Below, in pieces: positions 10,313 through 23,520 of a DNA stretch of 64,000 bases. Source of the stretch: Manis javanica (lineage: Eukaryota > Chordata > Mammalia > Pholidota > Manidae); contig NC_133169.1 in NCBI RefSeq assembly GCF_040802235.1, positions 39,749,034-39,813,033 of the forward strand, read 5' to 3'. The notes below the pieces were generated by a model, which had not been told where the DNA came from, ran no database searches, and worked only from the letters and a program-made list of their open reading frames with translations. Numbering within the stretch: the first letter of the stretch is position 1; each line of letters opens with the position of its first letter. The position numbers and the translations under genes are program-made.

Positions 10313-13300
10313 CTTAATGAGGTCTGCCCTTGGGAGACACTAGCCAGCCAGAGCCTAAACAAGTGGCATATCATCAGAACTTAACAGACCTGGCAGAGGG
10401 AAACACCTCCCACTCCAGCCCACTCTAGCCACTCTGTTCCACTTATGAAGGGAGAAAAAACCTGAGAAATGGTTTTTCAGTAGTTCACTCTCCAGAGACG
10501 TAGATTCACAAGTGATTGACTCCTACTTATAGGATTATAGGAACTGACACTGCATGGCCCAAGTCCCCCACTGTTTGGTCAGAGTACACTCTCTGATGTG
10601 CCTCTTGTCCCAGGAAAATCAATATAGTCCTATTAGGAAGGACAGTCCAAGGGCTGAAAGGCTACCTCTCAGGGATCAGGAGAAAAGGACTACAATTTTC
10701 TTTGGACAAGGTGTGTCCTTCATTTTGACCAAAGTAAATTGTTTGTTACACATGCTATGCCTTAGTCCCTTGTCAAGACACTCTTACTGCAAAATAATCG
10801 TATGTCTGAGCATCTGGATTTAATTCAGCATTTATTTAACAGGATAATAGTTTCAGAATGAATATGTACAGTATGTGGAGAAGCTAGTGTAGGGTAGGGA
10901 TGTATATCCAGACAGTTAATATATCATAAAAAAGCAATTCATACATTGTAATAGCTTTTACTAATTTGGTACCTCTTTTCCATCATTGAGGTACCACTAT
11001 TTGTAACTTATAAATTTGTATGCAAATATTTTTCAAATAAAAAAGCTGATGATTATCTATAAAGAGAGTTCTTGCTCGGTCCTTACATTTTCCATAACAT
11101 TGCATCTTTAGGAGGCCTTAGGTTTTACCTAATTGGCCTAAACACTTGATGAAGTGCATCATCATAACAAAGGACCAAAACGGCTTCCAGAGCAATGTCA
11201 CCTAGGATTGCAGGCATTAGTTCAAATGTTCCAGGTTATAAAAGCCACAGTAACACACGGATCCATCCTAAAGCATCAAGTGCAATTGAGGTAAGATACA
11301 GCGTTACCTCTTTTTCTCAGCTTTTAATATATTACAAATAAAATATTGCATTTCCTCATTATATAACCTTTTTATTCACTTCCCCCTCAACTACAGATTC
11401 TAATTCAATCCATTTTCACTTTTTCTCTAACATTTTTACCTTTGCAACAGATTTCAAATTCAATCAGCCTTTCTACATAGTTTGCTGACAAGAGTACTAG
11501 TTTAGTTAGTTTCCTTAGCCCATTCTCATTTAACTAGGATACGGGTCCATAGGTAGAGAATTCATAGCTATCTCGACCACCAGGGAATATAACTGCATTT
11601 ACTCTCAATTTCAATATTGCCAGAGGGGTGGGGGTTTAACCACCCCACCCTGCACTCAGGAAATCTAACATCAAGTTTTAAAATTATACTTAAATTTTAA
11701 TTATTAATGGCATTCTTTCTTCTGGCACCCACATGGGTAGCCCTAATTTTGGTACCATTGCATCAGATGGAAACAGAAAAGTTTAGGTGAGGTAGGGATG
11801 AAGGATATTTGAGAATATAGGAATAAGTAACAATCATGCCAGCTTTCTTTCCACACTCTTTTGCACAAGTGTCTCATTAAAGTGAAGGATTCTATCTAGT
11901 GGGGATCCTCCCCTGCCTTCTCATGTTCAATGTGAGCACACACCTGAGAATGAGTGTGGACTTCTCTGCATGCCTCTGTTTCCCTAGATTTATAAAACCA
12001 GTGCTTCAACTGAGCATTTCAATTGTCTATCAAACAATTACTCTGAAGATGATACACAACACGATGTGTTCATTTGACATGACCTGCTTACACCATTGCT
12101 GCTACAACATCTGCTGTTCCAATCTGAACATTTGAATCTAGCACTGAGTATGCAAAGCCAAATCCAAAACAAGTTTCTATACCTGGCAGGTCCTGTTTGT
12201 CATCTCCCAGACTTCCAGCATCTGTCCAGAGCGACATCTTTGTGCAGTATCTTCTTTGCCAGGAATCTTCCCAGTGACATCTATATTCTTCCTCCCTGGG
12301 ATATAGAACATAATTGTTGACATTATATATCTAGGAAATGATGAGAAAAATATGGTGACCATCTGCCCAGTCCTCACTGATATAGGTTCCCTTCCATAGG
12401 CATTCTGTGACCCTGGTAGTCACCTCAAATCAGAGTATCAGTGTTCCTGCTTGATATTCCCAAACAAGTTCCTGTTGGAATTGGTCCTTCTGCTGCACTG
12501 GAAAATGTCCTACTTTAGTAGACCCCTTAAATTCCCATTTGAAGATATAAATTGAAGAAAAATTCTCATAAGGACAATTTCAATATGAGCATCTCTATAG
12601 TAGACTAGTTTTCCATTTTCTTCTGAATCATAATATGACCAGACCTAAATCCATGTACATGAATCAGAATAAAAAATAGAAAACAGCACTCAACTCTGCC
12701 CATTTAACTTATTTTCTTTTTATGTTCTCCAAACTGAGTGATAGCCTTCTAAACCAGATGCTGCCACATCAATAGCAATTGTAAACTAATTATCATGCTT
12801 ACCAATGCAGAAGTATTTGAAGGGAACTGGCCATTGGTAACAGGAACAGTAGCTCATCAGATGTTCCATAGCTGTCCCTAGAGGAAAAGGTATCACCTGT
12901 TTGTGAATATGATGAATACTTTTATTCTCCCATTGACAGGTTCCTGCAGAGTAATTTCCATTTTACCATGGAACTCAGCAGGAAAATGTCCTTCCCATTA
13001 GAGTATTTCTCCACCATTACCCTAGACATTACGACTATGTTAGTTTTCAGCATTTGTTTTTATGTTCTTCAGTCATAGAGAGATATTCTCATTAAAGTCA
13101 GTGGGCCAGCTAGTTATTGTCCCTCAAATTAACATTTTCTAATACAAATTCCAATGTGCTGGTTTGTGCCCACATGTATTTGTCATGAGATGCAATCTGA
13201 AGAGTATGTTTTGCAGATGTGGATATACCACAGTGACCTATCCTCACAAAGAGGAAGCCCAACATTTTGCTTTTGAGTGATAGCTCACTTTTGTTCTGCT

Positions 13301-15329
13301 TCACAGTCACATGCAGCCTTCGTCTTCATAGTTTTTTGATAGTATCTGACAGTATTAGAAGATGTACAACTTGTAGCATCCAAAATCCGAATAAACTGTC
13401 TAGACATTGTTCTTCTTATTTTCCATTAACTAAATTGGTGTTCTCTTCTTTCAGCACCTTCCCTATTCATTCATATTACAGTCTGGGTGGGTTCTAACAG
13501 TTGTACAGGGTCCCAGTCAGCATGTTTAGTCAATAAGAGCTGAAAATACTCATTTCTGTAATATATTCAGATAAAGGAAACACAACCACTTTATATAAAG
13601 TCTTTTCAAATATTCCAATTTCATCCACTTTCATCTTAATCCTATCAGTCACTGCATTACAATACTCTCACAACCTAAATGCAGTCACCATGAGGATTTC
13701 ACTAGTAGATCTTGGATTCAGAGCAAATTGGATCACATATCATGCATCTTCAGAAAAGATTTTTCTCCAACCCTTGGCCGATTTGCCCATGTATATAAAA
13801 CCTTGGTTGCCAAGCCAGTGCCTCATCAAGGGAGAATGTCTCTTTCATAAATTATTGTCTTAATTTTTTGTAGAATCATTTTCCCAAGTGATTTGATGTC
13901 AGGTTTCTTATTAATACCTTTTTCTTCTATCTTTTTAAATTATTTCATTCTGGAGTAAATATATCATATTTGTTGGTGACCTTCCAATGTTAGAAGACAA
14001 TTAGAGTCTCTTACCATTCCATTCAACCTTTAATTCCAATTAATCTTTAATTTAAATCCTTTGTTTTGAATCAATCAATTATCACTCTATTCATCCCATT
14101 TCTAAATAACTAAAGATTTATATCCTGCCAGGATGAGTCTCTTTGGTGGTGACTTGTGACTACAAGCTATAATTCATACAGGATATATCCAAAATTGGCC
14201 CCAAACATCCTGAAGTGTACATTCTTCTTTATTTTCATTTTAGCTACTAGAGACAACAGTAACCACGGCATTGTATGATATACAGTTTCTTGATATTTTA
14301 ATTTCCTTGTATGATAGAGTTGCATCTGTAACTTTAAATTTTATTTGTAACTTTTACATCTGTAAATGATCACATGTCAGCTGCCTTCCATGGGGTGGGA
14401 GACACAGTGGTCATGAAGGCATTAAACTTCATCAACACTGGCTCTTACAGCCTTCTTTTGCCTACACCATTTTTTGACCATGTTTCAGTGAATCAGAGCA
14501 GTTCTGGGAAATCCTACTTCTGCCACCAACTCCCCAAGATCATCTTCATGTTCATCCAGTCAATGGAAGGATGCACATAATTCCAAAAAGCTATTACACT
14601 CATTAAAGGTTATCAAAATGTGAAGATACAGATTAAAATGAGCACATTATAAAGAAGAGACACATAGGTAAGAGCCCAGGAGTGTTCCAGGTGCAAATTT
14701 ACATAACTTATGATCTCAGCAACAATATCGTAAATGAAATATTTTATATGAAATATATAATATGAAAAGTTTATATTATGAAATAACAGTAATGTACATG
14801 AAATATTTTCAACAAGGGAAGATCACCAAAGCTTTGGTTTCCAAAGATTTATTTCAGGTGAGACATGAAGGTATGAATGACTTCCTGTGTGATTTACCTT
14901 AGCCTGTAGTCCTTTGATATGTGGATATGCTACTGTGTGGTTCAAGGTTCCTGCCATAAATCAAATTATTTGAATAGATGACCAGGCATATCACAAGAAT
15001 TCTATGTAAAAAAATATGTCTTAAGGATAGGATGTTGGAAGGTCTTAGCAGTTGCCTTCCACGTTCTCAAGACAAAAGGCACAAGCCATCTTTAGGCAAG
15101 GTTAATATTTACTGAATATAATGTTAATCACATTTCTAAAAAATTATTCAACATTAGAAGGAATTTCTCTTATATACATATACATATATGTCTATTTATG
15201 TATATATTTCATATGTCGATATATTAAAGAGTTACAGAAAATTTTTCGCCTAAAAATAAGCCATTATATACAATTTTGTAGTGCTTATTTTGAAAATAAA
15301 TAGTAAAATTATCTCTATTTTAAAATTAC
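10313..15329. other. Unrecognised 5-kb AT-rich segment
   Basis: No L1 homology and no long frame. Short frames of 60-78 codons (for example 12177-12377 minus, 13110-13310 minus, 14374-14580 plus) show no domain I recognise and are probably chance. 11230-11295 has a TATA-like element followed by a good splice-donor word, listed separately. A simple TATA-rich patch sits near 15170-15220. Confidence 0.4.
11234..11296 (+). promoter_or_regulatory. Possible TATA promoter and 5' exon with splice donor
   Basis: TTATAAAAGCC starts at about 11236 and GAG followed by GTAAGATA is about 50-55 bp further on. That is the layout of a short noncoding first exon closed by a donor site. No downstream coding exon was identified, so this may be coincidence or the relic of a lost gene. 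Confidence 0.2.
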
Positions 15330-15960
15330 ATGATCCTGGATATAGGAAATCCTGAAGAATCCACTAATCAACTATGATAATAATATAATCAACATACAAA
15401 ATAATAAAGGGATTTATAATCACTACCAATGAAAATTAGAAAATGAAATTTAAAATACTATTCAATTTACAGAAGAAAAATTATAAATATTTTTTATTGA
15501 AAATTTTAACTAAGCAAGTATAAATCTTATACTCAGAAAAATATAAGAAATTGTTGAAAGAAATTTAAAAACTGGGAAAAGGGAAAAAAGTCACAAATTC
15601 TTGAATTCAGTAATTATGATGCTTTTAAGATGGCAATATTCCCCAAATTGATTTATATATTCAGTTAAATTCCACTTGGATTTTTTGTAAAAATTGATAA
15701 ACCAATAACATAATTAATTCATGGATATTCATGGGTTCCATTTGTTTTAATGTAAGATTTCAAAGGACCAAGAATAGTCAGAGAAAAATTGGGAGAAAAT
15801 TCAAAATTAGAGAATATACTGCCTTATTTAAAACTTCCTGGAAAGGTGCAGTAGTCAACTATATGTGACAGACATATAGACAAATGCACTAGAATTCAGA
15901 GTTCAGAATATATCCTATATTTTAAATCAGTTTAAGAATTTAATAGGAAATGAACTTTCT
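15330..15960 (+). mobile_element. Old plus-strand L1 ORF2 remnant
   Basis: Diverged but readable L1 ORF2 3' half: the AAGATGGCAATATTCCCCAAA and TTCAGTTAAATTCC words are the plus-strand counterparts of sequence seen in the younger copies. Many stops and indels. Probably an older L1M-class fragment, into or beside which copy C later landed. Confidence 0.65.
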
Positions 15961-16098
15961 TTTCTTGAATTCTTTTCAGTTTTTTAAAATTTTTTATATT
16001 TTTATTTTTTTTATTTTGGTATCATTAATTTACAATTACATGAAGGACATTATGTTTACTAGGCTTCCCCCTTCACCAAGTCCTTCCCACATCCCCAT

Positions 16099-16208
16099 TC
16101 ACAGTCACTGTCCATCAACATAGTAAGGTGCTGTAAAATCACTACTTGTCACCAAGTTCACAGTCACTGTCCTTCAAAATAGTAAGATGCTGTAAAATCA
16201 CTACGTGT
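16099..16208 (-). repeat. 59-bp-period tandem duplication in L1 3'UTR
   Basis: A ~50-bp unit beginning TTCACAGTCACTGTCC and ending AAATCACTAC lies at 16099-16149 and again at 16158-16208 with about five differences. Other L1 copies have it once. Confidence 0.85.
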
Positions 16209-16408
16209 CTTCTCTATGTTGCACAGGCCTCACTGTGCCCCCCCCCAACATTGCACATGCTAATCATAATGCCCCGTTTCTTTTCTTCCCACACTTATCC
16301 CTCCCTTCCCACCCATCCTCCCCAGTCCCATTCCCTTTGGTAACTATTAATCCATTCTTGGGTTCTGTGCTCCTGCTGCTGTTTTGTACCTTCAGTTTTC
16401 TTTTGTTC

Positions 16409-19400
16409 TTATACACCACATATGAGTGAAATCATTTGATACTTGTCTTTCTACGCCTGGCTTATTTCACTGAGCATAATACCCTCTAGTTCCATCCATG
16501 TTGTTGCAAATGGTAGGATTTGATTTTTCTTATGGCTGAGTAATATTCCATTGTGTATATGTACCACATCTTCTTTATTCATTCATCTACTGATGGACAT
16601 TTAGGTTGCTACCAATTCTTGGCTATTGTAGATAGTGTAGCGATAAACATAGGGGTGCATTTGTCTTTTTCAAATTGGAGTGCTGCATTCTTAGGGTAAA
16701 TTCCTAGAGGTGGAATACCTGGGTCAAATGGTATTTCAATTTTGATCATTTTGACAAACCTCCATACTGCTTTCCACAATGGTTGAACTAATTTACATTC
16801 CCACCAGCAGTGTAGGAGGGTTCCCCTTTCTCCACAACCTCGCCAACATTTGTTGTTGTTTGTCTTTTGGATGGTAGCAATCCTTATTGGTGTGAGATGA
16901 TATCTCATTGTGGTTTGAATTTGCATTTCTCTGATGACAAGCAATGTGGATCATCTTTTCCTGTGTCTGTTGGCCATCAGAATTTCTTCTTTAGAGAACT
17001 GTCTATTCAGCTCCTCTGCCCAGCTTTTAATTGGATTATTTGCTTTTTGTTTGTTGAGGTGTGTGAGCTCTTCATATATTTTGGATGTCAACCCTTTATC
17101 GAATCTATCATTTATGAATATATTCTCCCATACTGTAGGGTACTTTTCTGTTCTATTGATGGTCCTTTGCTGTACAGAAGCTTTTCAGCTTGATATATTC
17201 CTATTTCTTCATTTTTGGGTTTGTTTCCTTTGCCCAGGGAGATATGTTCGAGAAGAGGTCACTCATGTTTATGTCTAAGAGATTTTTGCCTATATTTTTT
17301 CTAAGAGTTTTATGGTTTCATGACTTACATTCAAGTCTTTGATCCATTTCGAATTTACTTTTGTGTATGGGGTTAGACAGTGATCCAGTTTCATTCTCTT
17401 ACTGAAGCTGTCCAGTTTTGCCACCACCATCTGTTGAAGAGACTGTCATTTTCCCATTGTATGTCCATGGCCCCTTTATAGAATATTAGTTGACCATATA
17501 TGTTTGGGTTAATGTCTGGAATCTCTAATCTATCCCACTGGTCTGTGGCTCTGTTCTTGTGCCAGTACCAAATTGTCTTGATTACTGTGGCTTTGTAGTA
17601 GAGCGTAAATTTGGCGAGTGAGATCCCCCCACTTTATTCTTCCTTCTCAGGATTGTTTTAGCTATTCGGGGTCTTTGGTGTTTCCATATGAATGTTTGAA
17701 CTATTTGCTCCAGTTCATTGAAGAAAGCTGTTAGTAATTTGATAGGGATTGCATCGAATTTGTATATTGCTTTGGGCAGGATGGCCATTTTGACGATATT
17801 AATTTTTCCTAGCCAAGAGCATGGGATGAGTTTCCATTTGTTAGTGATCTCTTTAATTTCTCTTAAGAGTGTCTTATAGTTTACAGGGTATAGGTCGTTC
17901 ACTTCCTTGGTTAAGTTTATTCCTAGGTATTTTATTCTTTTTGATGCTATTGTGAATGGAATTGTCTTCCTGATTTCTCTTTCTATTAGTTTATTGTTAG
18001 TGTATAGGAAAGCCACAGATTTCTGTGTGTTCATTTTGTATCCTGCAACTTTCCTGAAATGCGATATTACCTCTAGGAATTTCAGAGTGGAGTCTTTAGG
18101 GTTTTTTATGTACAATATCATGTCATAGGCAAACAGTGACAGTTTACCTTCTTTTTACCGATCTGGATTCCTTGTATTTCTTTCTTTTGTCTAATTGCCA
18201 TGGCTAGGACCTCCAGTACTATGTTGAATAACAGTGGGGATATAGGATAACAGTGGGGATATTAGTCATCCCTGTCTTTTTCCCGATGGCAGAGGAAAAG
18301 CTTTTAGCTTCTCACTGTTCAGTATGATGTTGGCTGTGGGTTTATCATATATGGCCTTTAATATGTTGAGGTACTTTCCCTCAATACTCATTTTTTTGAG
18401 AGTTTCTATCAAGAATGGATGTTGAATTTTGTTGAATGCTTTTTCAGCATCTATGGACATGATCATTGGGTTTTGTCTTTCTTTTCATTGATGCGGTGGA
18501 TGATGTTGATGGATTTTCGAATGTTGTACCATCCTAGCATCCCTGGGATAAATCCCACTTGGTCATGGTGTTCGATTCTTTTGATGTATTTTTGAATTTG
18601 GTTTGCTAGTATTTTGTTGAGTATTTTTGCATCTACATTCATCAGTGATATTGGGCTGTAGTTTTCTTTTTTGGTGGGGTCTTTGCCTGGTTTTGGTATT
18701 AGAGTGATGTTGGCTACATAGAATAAGTTTAGGAGTACTCCCTCCTCTTCTATATTTTGGAAAACTTTAAGGAGAATGGGTATTATGTCTTTTCTGTATG
18801 TCTGATAAAATTCCGAGGTAAATCCATCTGGTTCAGGGGTTTTGTTCTTTGATAGTTTTTTGATGACCGATTCAATTTCATTGCTGGTAATTGGTCTGTT
18901 TAGATTTTCTGTTTTTTTCTGCATCAATCTTGGAAGCTTGTATTTTTCTAGGAAGTTGTCCATTTCTCCTAGGTTTTCCAGCTTGTTAGCATATTGGTTT
19001 TCATAGTATTCTGTAATAATTCCTTGTATTTCTGTGGGGTCCACCATGATTTTTCCTTTCTTGTTTCTGATTCTGTTGATGTGTGTTGACTCTCTTTTTC
19101 TCTTAATAAGTCTGGCTAGAGGCTTATCTATTTTGTTTATTTTCTCAAAGAACCAGCTCTTGGTTTCATTGATTTTTCCTATTGTTTTATTCTTCTCAAT
19201 TTTATTTATTTCTTCTCTGATCTTTATTATGTCCCTCCTTCTGCTGACCTTGGGCCTCTTTTTTTCTTCTTTTTCCAATTTCGATAATTGTGACATAAGA
19301 CCATTCATTTGCGATTGTTCTTCCTTCTTTAAATATGCCTGGATTGCTATATACTTTCCTCTTGAGACTGCTTTTGCTGTATCCCTCAGTAGTTGGGGCT

Positions 19401-20244
19401 TTGTGTTGTTGTTGTCATTTGTTTCCATATATTGCTGGATCTCCATTTTGATTTGATCATTGATCCATTGATAATTTAGGAGCGTGTTGTTAAGCCTCCA
19501 GGTGTTTGTGAGCCTTTTTGCTTTCTTTGTACAATTTCTAGTTTTATGCCTTTGTGTTCTGAAAAGTTGGTTGGTAGGATTTAAATCTTTGTAATTTACT
19601 GAGGCTCTTTTTGTGGCCTAGGTTATGGTCTATTCTGGGGAATGTTCCATGTGCACTTGAGAAGAATGTGTATCCTGTTGCTTTTGGATGTAGAGTTCTG
19701 TAGATGTCTATTAGGTCCATCTGTTCTAGTGTGTTGTTCAGTGCCTCTGTGTACTTACTTATTTTCTGTCTGGTGGATCTGTCCTTTGGAGTGAGTGGTG
19801 TGTTGCAGTCTCCTAGAATGAATGCATTGCTTTCTATCTCCTCCTTTAATTCTGTTAGTATTTGTTTCACATATGTTATTACTCTTTTATTGGGTGCATA
19901 TATATTTATTTATGGATTATGGTTATATCCTCTTGTTGGACTGAGCCCTTTATCATTATGTAATGTCCTTTATGTTTTGTTACTTTCTTTATTTTGAAGT
20001 CTATTTTGTCTGATACTAGTATTGCAACACCTGCTTTGTTCTCTCTGTTGTTTGCATGAAATATATTTTTCCATCCCTTGACTTTAAGACTGTGCATGTC
20101 TTTGGGTTTGATATGAGTCTCTTGTAAGCAGCATATAAATGGGTCTTGCTTTTTTATCCCATATATTACTCTGCATCTTTTGATTGGTGCATTCAGTCCA
20201 TTTACATTTAGGGTGATTATTGAAAGGTATGTACTTATTGCCAT
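16409..20244 (-). pseudogene. L1 ORF2, copy C, broken
   Basis: The start ATG is the complement of 20242-20244 (MAISTYLSI context; the frame stays open upstream to 20271) and the stop is at 16409-16411. Endonuclease pieces are 19906-20271 and 19544-19870; a long linker-to-RT piece of 327 codons is 18463-19446; RT pieces are 18266-18466 and 17582-18121; the C-terminal Cys-rich piece (C-x3-C-x7-H-x4-C) is 16609-16944. The RT FADD region near 18130 is damaged (ATAGGC replaces the usual ATCTGC), and a ~19-bp tandem duplication at 18229-18265 disrupts the palm. An ATTTATTTATGG-type insertion near 19905 breaks the endonuclease. Confidence 0.9.
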
Positions 20245-20437
20245 TGCAGGCTTTAAGTTTGTGGTTACCAAAGGTTCAAGGTTAGCTTCTTTACTATCTT
20301 ACTGTGTAACAACTCGCTTATTGAGCTATTATAAACACAGTCTGAGGATTCTTCATTTCTCTCCCTTCTAATTCCTCCTCCTCCATTCTTCATATGTTGG
20401 GTGTTTTGTTCTGTGCTCTTTTTAGGAGTGCTCCCAT

Positions 20438-21298
20438 CTAGAGCAGTCCCTATAAGATGCCCTGTAGAGGCGGTTTGTGGGAGGCAAATTCCCTCAACTT
20501 TTGCTTGTCTCGGAATTGTTTAATCCCTCCTTCATATTTAAATGATAATCATGCTGGATACAGTAAGCTTGGTTTGAGGCACTTCTGTTTCCTTCCATTA
20601 AGTATATCATGCTATTCTCTTCTGGCCTGTAGGATTTTTGTTGAGAAGTCTTATGATAGCCTGATGGGTTTTCCTTTGTAGGTGACCTTTTTTTTCTCTC
20701 TGGCTTCCTTTAATACTTTGTCCTTGTCTTTGATCTTTGCCATTTTAATTATTATGTTTCCTGGTGTTGTTCTGCTTGGATCCCTTGTCATGGGAGTTCT
20801 GTGTACCTCTGTGGTCTGAGAGGCCATTTCCTCCCCTAGTTTGGGGAAGTTTTCAGCAATTTTTTCTTCAAAGACACTTTCTATCTCTTTTTCTCTCTCT
20901 TCTTCTTCTGGTACCCCTATAATCTAGATATTGTTCCTTTTTGGTTGGTCACTCAGTTCCCTTAAAATTCTTTCATTCCTGGAGATTCTTTTATTTCTCT
21001 CCTCATCAGCTTCTCTGAGTTCCTGTTCTCTGTTTTCTAGTCCATTAATGGTCTCTTGCATCTCGTCCATTCTGTTTTGAAGTCCTTCCAGAGCTTGTTT
21101 TATTTCTTTATTCTCCCTCCATAGTTCTTGCATATTTCTCTGCAAGTCCATCAGCATGGTTATGACTTTTGTTTTGAATTCTTTTTCATGAAGACTGGTT
21201 AAATCTATCTCCCCAGGTTCCTTTTCAGGAGAAGATGTAGCAGATGTTGAAGCTCTCTGGGTTAGTCTTGTCTCGATCAAGTTTTTTTGCCTTTTCAT
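20438..21298 (-). pseudogene. L1 ORF1, copy C, truncated frame
   Basis: The start ATG is the complement of 21296-21298 and the family stop is at 20438-20440. An open frame of 124 codons (20924-21298) covers the N-terminus and coiled coil (MQELWRENKEIKQ, without the 33-bp repeats of copies A, B and D), then ends at a stop where the RRM-like domain should begin. Downstream homology continues but is out of frame. Confidence 0.85.
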
Positions 21299-22112
21299 GT
21301 TGATAGGTGCAGTGGTGATCTATTGGCTTTCTGTGAGCTGGGAGAGCTAAGGCTTTCCCCTTGCTCCTGGCCTCTTTACTGGGACAACTGCGACCAGTAG
21401 TGGCTTGAGTTGGGCAATTGTGTGTAGATTGGGTCTCTGTATCTTGCCCTGCTGGTATGGAGGAAACTCCCTTGCTGTGGGCATGGCCAGCCTCAGGTTG
21501 CTGCTCTGCTATGGCGGGGCCCCAGAGGGGTAATGGATGGGGGGCTGTTTGGCTGTTTACCTCCACAAGGGGTCTCAGAGCTGGTGCCCAGAGTGTTAGT
21601 GTGTCCAGAGTTCTGTGGAATTTCCAGCTGCTGGACAGTGACTCAGGATGCTTCCGTCCAACTGTGGCAACCCTGTCCCTTTAAGACTTTCAAAAAGCAC
21701 TCGATTTTCTTTGTCACAGGGGTGCCGGCTTCGCGTCCCATTCACAGGTCTTGCTGTCCTGTTTCCCTAATTTCCAGCACTCCATGCATGCACCGTGTCT
21801 GAGCTCTGGTGTGGATGGCTAGGGCTGGGTGTTTAGGAGTTCTGTGCTCCCTCTCCTTTCCCACTCTGACTCCTCTCCTCCTGCTGGGAGCTGGAGTTAG
21901 GGGTGCTCGGGTCCTGGCGGACTGGGGCTTGTATCTTACCCCTTTCACCAGGCACTGGTTTCTCGCAGGTGTGGATGTAGTCTTGCTATTGTCCTTTGTC
22001 TTCTCGTCTCTCTTTGAGGTTTAGTTGTATTTGTTATATTTTCAAATATATATATGATTTTGGGAGGAGATTCCCACTTTCCTACTCAGGTCTCCACCTT
22101 GGCTCCACCTCT

Positions 22113-23520
22113 CTCTTTTTAGTTTTTAAATTGAGGAATCATTGATACATAGTCTTAGGAAGGTTTCACATGAGCAACATTGTGATTTCAACAATCACTC
22201 ATATTATCAAGTTCCCCCACCCCATTGAAATCAATGTCCATCAGCAGAGCAAGATGCTGTAGAGTCAGTACTTCTCTTCTGCATATGATACTTTCTCCAT
22301 GACTTCTGTATATTGTGTGCTAACTATAATACCCTTGATCCCCTTCTCCATCCCTCCCCACCCACTCTCCCTAAACCTTTCCCTTTGGTAACCACTAGTC
22401 ATTTCTTGGAGTCTGCGAGTCTGCTGCTGTTTTGTTCCTTCAGGTTTACTTCATTGTTATACTCCATAAATGAGGGAAATCATTTGCTACTTGTCTTTAT
22501 CCCTGTGGCATATTTCACTGAGCATAACACCTTCTAGCTCCATCCATGTTGCTGCAAATGGCAGGATTTGTTTCTTTCTTATGGCTGAATAGTATTCCAT
22601 TGTGTACATGTACTACATCTTCTTTATCCATTAATCTACTAATGGACACTTAGGTTGCTTTTGTATCTTGGCTATTGTAAATAGTGCTGCAATAAACATA
22701 GGGGTACATATGTCTTTTTGAATCTGAGAAGTTGCTTTCTTTGGGTAAATTCCTAGGAATGGAATTCCCGGGTCAAATGGTATTTCTATTTAGTTTTTTG
22801 CAGAACGTCCATATTGCTTTTGACAATGGTTGAACTAGTTTATGTTCCCACCAGCAGTATAGGAGGGTTCGCCTTTCTCTGCATCCTCATCATCATTTGC
22901 TGTTCCTTGCCTTTTGGATGTTGGTCACCCTAACTTGTATGAGGTGATAACTCATTGTGATTTTAATTTACATTTCCTTAATAATTAGTGATGTGGAACA
23001 TCTTTTCATGTGTCTATTGGCCATCTGATTTTCTACTTTGGAGAAGTGTCTGTTCAGATTCTCCACCCACTTTGTACTTCGGTTATTTGTTTTCTGGGTG
23101 TTAAGGTGTGTGAGGGAGCTCATTATATATTATGGGTGTTAAACTCTTATTGGATAAGTTTTTATGAATATATTCTCCAATACTATAGGATGCCATTTTT
23201 TCTGCTCATGGTGTACTTTGCTGCACAGAGGCATTTTAGTTTGATATAGTTCCACTTGTTCATTTTTGCTTTTGTTTCCCTTGCCCAAGGAGATGTCTGC
23301 AGGAAAAAGTTGCTCTAGAGAATTTGGGTCCTGCCAGAGGACAGCTTTGCTATTTTATCCTTTTCTATGAGGTCTACTTTCCACAGATGTAGAAAGTCTC
23401 TTCTGCCATCTTTGGATTGCTTTTTCAGGATCAGTTATATTTGCTGTATTTTTGTGTTATATGAGGTTTTGGGAGGTTTCTGCCTTTTTTCTCAGACTGC
23501 CATGTTTTTCACCTCCAATA
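22113..23520 (-). mobile_element. Older L1, internally deleted
   Basis: Minus-strand L1 3' end: A-tail-like TTTTTAGTTTTTAAATTGAGG at 22117, 3'UTR, and the ORF2 C-terminal part to about 23320 with GCAAACAAAAG-type end sequence. After a ~70-bp stretch I cannot place, 23390-23520 resembles the L1 5' start region (GTTATATTTGCTGTATTTTTGTG, TTTTGGGAGG, GACTGCCATG). So the extreme 5' end is joined to the ORF2 3' end with most of the element missing. Divergence is higher than in copies A-F. Confidence 0.65.

Larger units (their letters stand above)
16013..22112 (-). mobile_element. Full-length L1 copy C
   Basis: Minus-strand L1 of about 6.1 kb with a short-type 3' end: TTTGGTATCATTAAT directly abuts a T-rich (poly-A) tract at about 15980-16012. 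ORF2 is 16409-20244, ORF1 20438-21298, 5'UTR 21299-22112. The sense start reads AGCCAAGGTGGAG, a mutated YY1-type start. Imperfect flanking duplicates (CTTTTCAG-TTTTTTAAAATT near 15972 and CTTTTTAG-TTTTTAAATT near 22115) suggest a target-site duplication. It lacks the ERV-like 3' module. Confidence 0.92.

Noticed and set aside
12177..14580. Short frames considered as possible receptor or secreted-protein exons
   Set aside because: No motif, splice phase or family similarity could be read with confidence.
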